Origin: Anaeramoeba flamelloides | Lineage: Eukaryota > Metamonada > Anaeramoebidae | Direction: 5' to 3' | NCBI GenBank assembly: GCA_027625915.1 | Contig: JANTQA010000051.1 | Location: 1,054,501 to 1,118,500 of the forward strand | DNA: 64,000 bases | Shown: positions 56,371 through 64,000 of the stretch, piece after piece | How the letters are laid out: each line of letters opens with the position of its first letter | How positions within the stretch are numbered: the stretch's first letter is position 1 | Made by a program: the position numbers and the translations under genes | The notes under the pieces: generated by a model | Seen by the model: the letters and a program-made list of their open reading frames with translations, nothing else | What the model was told of the DNA's origin: nothing | Database searches by the model: none

Positions 56371-58542
56371 TGTTTGATAAAGATTGTAGAATTTAAAGTT
56401 CGAAAAAAAAATAATATCTTTTTTCTACCTTTTTCTTTAAAAACAGAATCACTTTAATCCCTTACTGACTCAAAATGCGTTTTTTTTTTTATTTACTATT
56501 TGAAAACATTGGTATTCTGTCAAATATTGTTTGTTATTTTAACATCAATGAAACGAAAAAATAACCAAAATATATGTCAGTTTCGTATTGGAACGGTCCA
56601 ATAATAAAAAGATTAAAGAACAGTATAATTGTAGTTCACTTATTAACCTAAAAAGGGGAAATCATCAAATTTTGGAAAAAAAAACTTGTCTTTTTTGGTA
56701 GATCTCTAGTAAATTTCGTATGGCCCCAAAATGGTTCGTTAAATAAAAATATTACTTTAAATATTTTTTTTGATCTTTTTTTGGTTCGTCTTACAATGAG
56801 AATAAACTGAAATAACTTGACCGTCACTCAAAAAGTTCTTTTTTTTTCCTGAAATTAATTACGATTTTTCCTAATTTCATGTCTCGAAAATTCTATAAAA
56901 AATATTGCCAAGCTTAACTGTTACTTTCAGAATAAAAGGAAAACATTTTTCATTCAGTTTTTCAAAACAACTGAATCAAGAATTCAAAAAAGAAAACACA
57001 AAGCCTAGCAATTCATGAAGGGAAATCATAAACACAACTTATTTACAGAATTAAATAAAATTAAAAAATTTTAACTCGACTTCTTAGAACTGTTTTTCTG
57101 AAAGCAAAAAAAGAAAATTTATTCCATTATTTTTTCAATAAAAAGCAGTAATTTTAATTTTTTTTATTAAATTGGTGGATATTTTCCTTTACGAACAAAT
57201 TCCCAAATTATGAACAATTTGAAGAAGAGTAATTTATTAAAAAAAAGAATTTCTGAGGGTTTCTTTAAATTCACAATCCCAATATTAGGTTGAAATCGCA
57301 ATCCGTTTTCCTAATCATCAGAAGACACAGACCACATAATTTTGTTATCGAGTACCAAAGTTTGATTTATAACTATTTCAAGAAAGAATTTTGAAGTGTC
57401 TTGTGAGGAATAGAAAAAAATTTGTAAAATTGCAAAATATCTTAATAATGAAATTTGTTTCAAAGACAACAAGATATGTTTGGAAGTAATAGATTTTGTA
57501 ATAGTCATACAATTATTGGATAATTTATTCTATTGGATAAAAATTATTTGATTTAATCTCAAAATCAGAGAAACGAAAAAATAATTCTTATTTACAAATA
57601 CTAATTTTCTTTTGGTAAATTCTGTTTCTCCCTTTTAAATTATACGAATAAAAATTATTTTTGAAAGTAAGAATAATTTAATTTTTTTTTCCAAAAAATT
57701 ACATTTAAAAAATAAACTGATTGTTGACTTTGTAAAGATAAATCATTTCTAATCTCTGAAATTTCAATTTACATGTTTTAATCAACATAAAAAATTTGAC
57801 ATTGGCAATTATTTATCTGAGAGAATTAAATACAAGGATTATTAAAGGACAGTACAGATTTTGAATAAAAATAATTACGATAATTTTAAAAATAATATCC
57901 TTTTCAAAACTGTTAGGTTTATTTTTTTAAAAAAAGTTAAAGAATATTTTTTTTTCAAATTTTTTTTTTCTCACTTTTTTAAAATAGTTGGATTAAAAAA
58001 TGAATTCTTCTTGAAAAAAAGAAAATTACAAAACAGCACCTCAAATAGAATGTAAAAAATTGTAAAAATATATATTAAATAGTTTAATAATTTGTGTTAC
58101 ATTAAGTAACTATTACCTAAAAAAATTTATTAAAACATTTTATTCGTATTACTATTATTTTAATATTTTGTAATATTTATTTACCAGTTAATAAAGAGTC
58201 CTTTTGTTAAATTTATATATTAATTCATGTACCTTGTAATAAATTATACTTTTATTTCATTCTAAGAATTATCTTTTTGTTAATCTGTTTTTATTATTAA
58301 GAAAATCAATAAAAATTCCTATATTGGAAATTAAAAATTGTGCTATTGATATTTTCTATTTAATTTTATGTTAATTTATTTGGAGTTTGAATTTTCACTT
58401 TTTTATAAATTTTTATAATAATGATTACCCTATTAAAAGTATTTTTGAATAGTAACTATCTAATTAATACAAAATAAGCCCTGATGATTGTAATATAATT
58501 TAAAAATAATTATTTGATACAGAAAAAAATACTTTATAAATA
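56371..58542. other. A+T-rich region with one possible small gene
   Basis: A 65-codon minus-strand frame with an ATG at 57508 and stop at 57311 (MTITKSITSKHILLSLKQ, ending LVLDNKIMWSVSSDD) has higher GC than its surroundings and a natural-looking C-terminus. It might be a small protein or the last exon of a gene, but no match or partner exon was found. The rest holds no supported feature. Confidence 0.3.
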
Positions 58543-58736
58543 CAGTCAGTTTCACTTTTAAGGCACAAACTTTCAACGAAATTTAAGACACAAAAAAAAT
58601 CTCAAATTAAAGTACAAAATTCAAATTCTAGTAAAAATAAATTGGAAAAAAAAATTCCAAATTTTGTACCTTAATTTGAGATTTTTTTGTGTCTTAAATT
58701 TAGTTGAAAGTTTGTGCCTTAAAAGTGAAACTGACT
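58543..58736. mobile_element. CAGTCAGT-family MITE, copy 5
   Basis: The best-kept copy: the left arm CAGTCAGTTTCACTTTTAAG, GCACAAACTTTCAACG and AAATTTAAGACACAAAAA is matched almost perfectly by the right arm (AAGTTTGTGCCTTAAAAG, then TGAAACTGACT). About 194 bp, TA on the left. It is a near-perfect palindrome able to form a long hairpin. Confidence 0.9.
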
Positions 58737-61622
58737 TTAATTTTTTTTGTGTTACATTTACCTTATATAGGTTTTCCAAAATTCATTTATTTTATGGTAG
58801 TTGTTTGCCACTATTTGAGTCAATACATTCTTAAAATAACCTCTATGATTATTTTTATTATTCTCGGAATGGGATTTACAGTGTTTGAAGCAATTAGATA
58901 ATACTTTCATAATAATTTATTATTATTATTATTATTAATTATTGAATATTTTTTTTAAAAAAAGAATAAATTGAAATAATAAAAAGTAATTTTTATCTAA
59001 AAAAAATATTTTTTATTGGTATAAATTTATGTTAAGTAAAATTTGGAAAATAAAGAAAAAAAACAAGTTATTATCAAATAACTAGATATAAAAAATTTTT
59101 TTATATTAAACTCGTAATTTTAAAGCTATAAATACTTTTTTTCGAAACACCATTTCAAAAATTGTGACTTGCCTGAAGTAATAAATTGAAAAAAATAATA
59201 CCCATTAGTATTCAAGAACAATTAATAATAAAATATTATTTGTAATTTACTTATATATCATTTTAAATTTTTAAAAACCTGATATTTTAAAAATTAAAAA
59301 AAAAAAACATAAACTAAAAAAAAGTGAATAACAATTTATGAAATGAGCATTACAGATTTTTTATTACTGAACTTTCACTGAAAAAAAGTTAGCAACAAGA
59401 TTTTTTGCTAATTATTAAATTCATTTTAAAAAACATTACATACTCTGAATTTTCTTTGTGATTGTTTGTCTTTTTGAAGATCTCTTTTTTTTTTTCCACA
59501 CAATCTTTTGTAAAAAAAAAAAAGTAAAAACAAATTTTTTAAAAAGTAAAACAGAAATTTGAAGAATTTATAACAAAAAAAAAAAAATTTACAAAATTAA
59601 ATGAAAATGATTCAGATCCAAAAATTTGAAAATATTTTTATGAGAAGAATACCGGATAAACACCCAAAAAAACTCCCATTAACATTATCAAGTGAGTAAA
59701 AAAAATTGAAAAATAGTTTATATATATTATTATATATATTATTACACTATGGAGTATTTATCTAGAAAATTAATTACTTTTTTTAGATATACTGAAATAT
59801 TTAATATTTATTTTCTTCTTATCATAAATTTTCGATGGTTAAAACTTTAAAAACTTTATTTTTATTTTCAAATAGGAAAATTTATTATTTGCCTTTTTTT
59901 TTCCATTTTTTATTTTTTTCATAAAAGAGGAAAACAGAAATTTACTTTTCATAAAATAAAATCAATAAAATTATTATTATTTAACAAATTAAGAAAGCTT
60001 AAATTACAAAATTATAAAACAAAAAAAAAAAAAAAAAAGATAATTATTATCCAAGAAATGAAATAAATTCACAATTATTTTTGAAATTAAATTGGAACAT
60101 ACTTACTAAAAAAAGGATTAACCTTATTGTATTAATTTTTTATCTAAATAATATTCCTTTACAAACAAATATCCAATATAATTTTGTGTACTATGAAAAG
60201 TGAATTTAACTAAAGATAAAAACATACATCCAAATTTGGGAAATATCATCAATAAAAACAGTTATTTTTGACTTTGTTGTACAAAATTCCAATAAAAACT
60301 AATATACAAGAAAATTCCGAATTATGACACATTTTTCTGAAATTTCTTTGCCGAATGGTTTAAATCCCTAGACCCACCCCCCAAATTTTGATTTTTTTTT
60401 AATTTACTCTATAGTTTTTTGGATAACTTAAATTTTGTTCAAGTTTTGGTAATGATAAGTGGTACTAAAATTATTGAACAATAATTAGTTTTAAATGGTC
60501 AATTAATTTTAATTATTGAATATAAAAGTTGTCCATTTCGGCCAATCCTCAAAATTTAATATTGGGGTAGATTTATTATTTTTCAAGATAAGAAAGATAA
60601 AATAAATATATAAGAGCCACTATAGAGAAAGGTTTGGAAATAAATTGTTGTATTTTTCAAAAAGTATAATGTGATGTATTATATTTTTAAAGAGTAGATT
60701 TTAAAAAAATATTTAAATGTGCTATCTGGAAATTTTTTCAATTGAATTATTCCATATACTTTTTATTATCAAAATTTCAACTTTTTGGTGAAGGATTTAT
60801 GTTAAGAAAACATCAAAACAAAAAAAAAATTGTAGAAATAAATGTCTCAGAAACTATTTAATGATATTAAATAAAGAAATATACAAAAATAACCTTTGAA
60901 AATAAAAAGAAATTATTACTTTCTTGAAAAAAAAAAAATTGTTGAAATCGTTTTTTCAATTAAATTTGTCAAAATCAAAAATATTTTCAAATTGAATCAA
61001 ATAGTTTTTTTTTTTTTTTTTATTTTAATTGATTGAATTGAACCAAAAATGTTGAATTAACGTTTATTTGAATAAAATATAAAAAAAAAAATTCAAAAAT
61101 AATAAAACATAAAAAAAAGCGAGATTTTTTATTTCAGAATAATGAAATTGATAATACTGATGAATACAAAAAAAATGAAAAAACATTTTAGTTTAATTTC
61201 AATTTTTTAATCAGCTTTAAATAAAGATTATTTTTAGTGGTTTAAATGTAAGGAAACTTAGTAAAATTAGTTGATTTAAAAGGAAATGTGTTGAAAATAT
61301 TATTATTAAATTTTCAAAGTGAGTTATCGAAAATTGAAAAAATGGAAATTCGATTCAAAATATTTTTTGATTTTTTTGAAATTATCAGTATAGAATGAAA
61401 TGAACCAAGTTGTCAATAAATTTTTAAAAATATAACAAAATAATAAAAAAAAATAATTATTATAAGTGATAACAAGTAACAATTATTATCAAATTATGAA
61501 AATGAAAAATAATTTATAAGATCGTATTCCAAATCAATAAATATAGAAATATATATATATATATATAGGTATAACAGATGGAAGAAGTAATTACTTTGAT
61601 CTTGATATTTAGAAAATAATTT
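58737..61622. other. long A+T-rich intergenic region, no gene seen
   Basis: Between MITE copy 5 and the 3' end of UFD1. Contains (TTA)n near 58917-58936, TATATATTAT near 59718-59742, an 18-A run near 60022-60039 and (TA)n near 61550-61567. Slightly GC-richer fragments near 60350-60390 and 60530-60560 are too short to interpret. Confidence 0.5.
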
Positions 61623-62350
61623 TTATTTTTTACTTGAAAGACGGTTTCCAGTTGAAGAAAAGGGAATAAATTTCTCCTCCTTCTTTTTCTCTTCTATTTT
61701 AATACTTCGTCCAAAGGATTTTTTTTTGTTATTTTCTTCCTCGCTTTCTGATGTTTCTGATTCAGATAATAGTTCTCTCTTTTTCACACGTTTACTATCG
61801 ATTCTATTGCCACCACCAGAAAATGGTTTGAATTTTCTAGGTTTATTTTTTGTTGGAGTTTTAAGTATCTCTTCTTCTTTTTCTTTATTATTCTTGTTAT
61901 TTTTTGTTTTTTTTTTGATTTTTTTACCATCAATCCTTAAACCACTTCCCTCAAAGATATTTAATTTTGGTTTTTGTTCCTCTTCCATTTTCTTTTTTGA
62001 ATTGCTTGATTCTGAATTATTAATATTTTTTTTAATAGGCGTTTTTTTACCATCAATCCTGATACCACTTCCCTCAAATGGTTTAAATTTGTCTTTGTTT
62101 TTTTCTTCTTCAGATGTAGATATTTCATTATCGGATGTTGATTCTGACAATTCTACCTTTTTCAGGGTTTCTTTTTGCATTTTTTGGATTTCTTTTTCAA
62201 TTTGTTCTTTTGTTAATTGCTTTTGATCCCTTGGTGGTGCAAATTCTACATTACAATCAGTTCTAATAATATCAATCGCCCGTGATGGTTTTGTTTCAAG
62301 TACACTGATATAAAAAACCATTTTTAAATATTTTATCTCAATAACATCAC
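61623..62350 (-). CDS. UFD1 homologue, last exon, with four SHP-like p97-binding boxes
   Basis: UFD1 pairs with NPL4 to recruit the AAA-ATPase p97/Cdc48 to ubiquitylated substrates in ER-associated degradation. This exon starts after an AAAG acceptor at 62350 (phase 1) and codes for 242 residues to the stop. It begins GDVIEIKYLKMVFYISVLETKPSRAIDIIR, here read as three parts: GDVIEIKYLKM, VFYISVLETKP and SRAIDIIR, followed by CNVEFAPP, exactly the end of the UFD1 double-psi-barrel domain. The tail is Lys/Glu/Ser-rich and carries four repeats of the SHP motif (F-x-G-x-G-x-x-L type): FEGSGIRIDGKK, FEGSGLRIDGKK, FSGGGNRIDSKR and FSSTGNRLSSKK, the last at the very C-terminus. The N-terminal exons (the MPPSAL region) were not found; they lie beyond a long intron or outside the window. 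Confidence 0.88.
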
Positions 62351-63334
62351 CTTTATTTTGTTTTGTTTTATTTTTTTAAAATCAAATAAAAAAGATTGAG
62401 AGGAAAATTGAAGCAAACAAAAAAAATGGAAAAAGAAAGTAATAAAACAAAGACATAAAAAGAAAGAATAAAAGAGATCGAAAGAAGAGAAAAGTATTTT
62501 AATCACTAAATAAATGAATATTTAATATTTATATTAAAAAAAAAAAATAATGATTTTGGTTTTTAAAAATTATTCCAATTTTATACAATATTCATTATCG
62601 TTGAAATTGAGATAAAATATTTCTTTAAATTTTTTTGGTTTAATTCTTATCATTTTATTTATCAAATTTTAATTTTCTATTTATGTTGTATTATTTTTTA
62701 AATACATTTCAAAAAAATTAAAATAATTTACAAAATGAAAAAAGAATATAAAAGGTATAATTAATTATTTTTCTTTTATTAAAATAAAGTAAAGTTGATA
62801 TTAGAATGAAAAAGTCAAATTGATTGAGTTTATTGACTGAATCAAAATTACTTGTATAAAATTTTTGGATTTAAATTAATTTCCTTGTAGGTTATATTAA
62901 GATACGGCATTTTTTAAATTTTTTTTTTTAATTTCAAAACAATGTTAATTTTTTGAAATTTCAATAAAAATTATTTATTTTTATTAATAAATGACCCTTC
63001 AATCCTTGTTAGTTTTATTATATTAAAATCAATTCCAAATTTTGAAAAAAATTTGAAAATTTTTTGATTTATTTCTTTCGATCCAAAGAAAAAGCAAAAT
63101 TTTCAGATTAAACATGAATATATAAAAAAAAAGGAAATTTTATTAAGAATGTTAATAACTTGAAAAATATATACGCAGACTATTAAAAAATAAATCAAAT
63201 CATTCTACTTTTGTTCAATCTTTTCTATTTATTTTCATTAAGAGTAATTCCATAAAATTTTTTTTAAAGCAAGGTGAATGGGCAAAAAAAAAAGAGAAAC
63301 AAACTTTAATTTAGATTTGTTATTCATTTTGTTC
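62351..63334. other. UFD1 intron or upstream region, no exon found
   Basis: The minus strand was read for the conserved UFD1 N-terminal motifs and none was found. A+T-rich throughout, so the intron upstream of the last exon exceeds 1 kb here. Confidence 0.5.
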
Positions 63335-64000
63335 TCTCGGGTTTTTACCCATTCTGTGAATTTCCATCGAGTGCCATAGAGTGCCTAGGTTTTTTTTAAT
63401 TTTAGAAATTTGAAAAAACTTTAATTTTTCTCTATTTCTCAAATTAAAAACTACGATACTTTTTCAGAATTTAAAAGAATTGAGCAAAATCTTTGATTCT
63501 TCTCTATTCCTTGAAATTTTGGAAAACCTAATGGCAATTTTATTGAGTTTTCTGTTTATTTGGAAAATCGAAAGATTTTCATAAGTTTTTTTTTTTTACT
63601 TTAGAAATATACCGAAAATTTATTAAAATTTTCTGTTTATTTCGAAAAGTAAAAAAAACCTAGAACACTGTAAAAATAAAATAGAAAACCTCAAAAAAAC
63701 CTAGAACACTTCACAAATAAATAGAAAACTCAAAAAAACCTAACGAAAATCTATTGATTTTTCGTATCAACAGAAAACTCGAGAAAAGCTTAAGGATTTT
63801 TTCCAGAATCTTTAAGAATTGGGTAAAATCATTGTTTTTCCTCAATTCTTTTAAATCCTGGAAATCCTAATGAAAGTGGATATTTTTTTAATTTGGTCAT
63901 ACAAATGATATTATTATTTTTTTATTCTAATATTTTCATTATTTGTCTTTTTCTCTCTTCTTTTTTATGATAAATTTTCTTTAATCGTTCTCTTTTCTCT
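63335..64000 (+). mobile_element. 3' tail of a second LINE copy, running off the window
   Basis: CTCTCGGGTTTTTAC (near 63337) resembles CTATCGGGTTTTTAC in the LINE tail (near 37478). After extra sequence, TTTTTAATTTGGTCATA-type DNA at 63885-64000 aligns with 37516-37632 (AATTTGGTCAT, TTTTCTTCTTC-like pyrimidine tract, then GATAAATTTTCTTTAAT versus GGTAAATTTTCTTTGAT). Between the two matches lie about 500 bp with internal direct repeats (AGAATTGAGCAAAATC near 63476 and AGAATTGGGTAAAATC near 63812). It is a 5'-truncated or rearranged relative of the 33948-37643 element, lacking coding parts. Confidence 0.55.

Noticed and set aside
1-64000. tRNA, rRNA or CRISPR loci
   Set aside because: I read both strands for the tRNA T-loop pattern (GGTTCRANNCC), for rRNA-like GC-rich blocks and for regularly spaced repeats, and found none.

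Overview
The window is a very A+T-rich nuclear DNA segment from a free-living unicellular eukaryote, most likely an amoeboid protist. Anaeramoeba-like genomes would fit, but the sequence alone does not fix the species. Evidence for a eukaryote: several genes are cut by GT-AG introns with matching phases, the products are eukaryote-specific (clathrin light chain, CNOT10, UFD1, RPL21, an RGS protein, a STE11-type kinase), and many proteins carry poly-Glu, Gln/Asn or Lys-rich low-complexity stretches. TAA and TAG end the clear genes as ordinary stops, so the standard code is assumed.

Layout, left to right. (1) 2-88: possible 3' end of a plus-strand gene cut by the window. (2) 1307-4443 (-): clathrin light chain, three exons, with a foldback element in its 2.2 kb intron. 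(3) 4.6-13.4 kb: mostly non-coding, with two weakly supported small-exon genes (4662-4935 minus, 8032-8957 plus) and small DNA transposons, one nested in another. (4) 13459-16535 (+): coiled-coil/RGS/DUF547 protein. (5) 18272-24654 (-): CNOT10, two exons separated by a 4.2 kb intron. (6) 29273-31906 (-): membrane-anchored penicillin-acylase-family protein. (7) 33948-37643: degenerate LINE with a 17-bp target-site duplication and a small element inserted in it. (8) 38317-40245 (-): BTB protein fused to a glutamine-amidotransferase-like domain. (9) 41410-42021 (+): RPL21. (10) 45421-51632 (-): five-exon STE11/MEKK-like kinase. (11) 55393-56370 (-): unrecognised basic protein. (12) 61623-62350 (-): last exon of UFD1 with four p97-binding SHP-like boxes; its 5' exons were not found in the window, and the tail of another LINE copy lies at 63335-64000.

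The genes do not form one pathway; they are separate housekeeping and signalling genes (vesicle coat, mRNA deadenylation, ribosome, ubiquitin-p97 system, G-protein and MAP-kinase signalling). What ties the window together is its load of short inverted-repeat DNA elements: at least eight families, several with two to five copies, many in introns. Element-free introns are about 100-270 bp, while the introns above 1 kb that are complete here carry such elements. The exons of four genes (clathrin light chain, CNOT10, kinase, RGS protein) and of RPL21 were joined by hand from splice signals and all phases agree.
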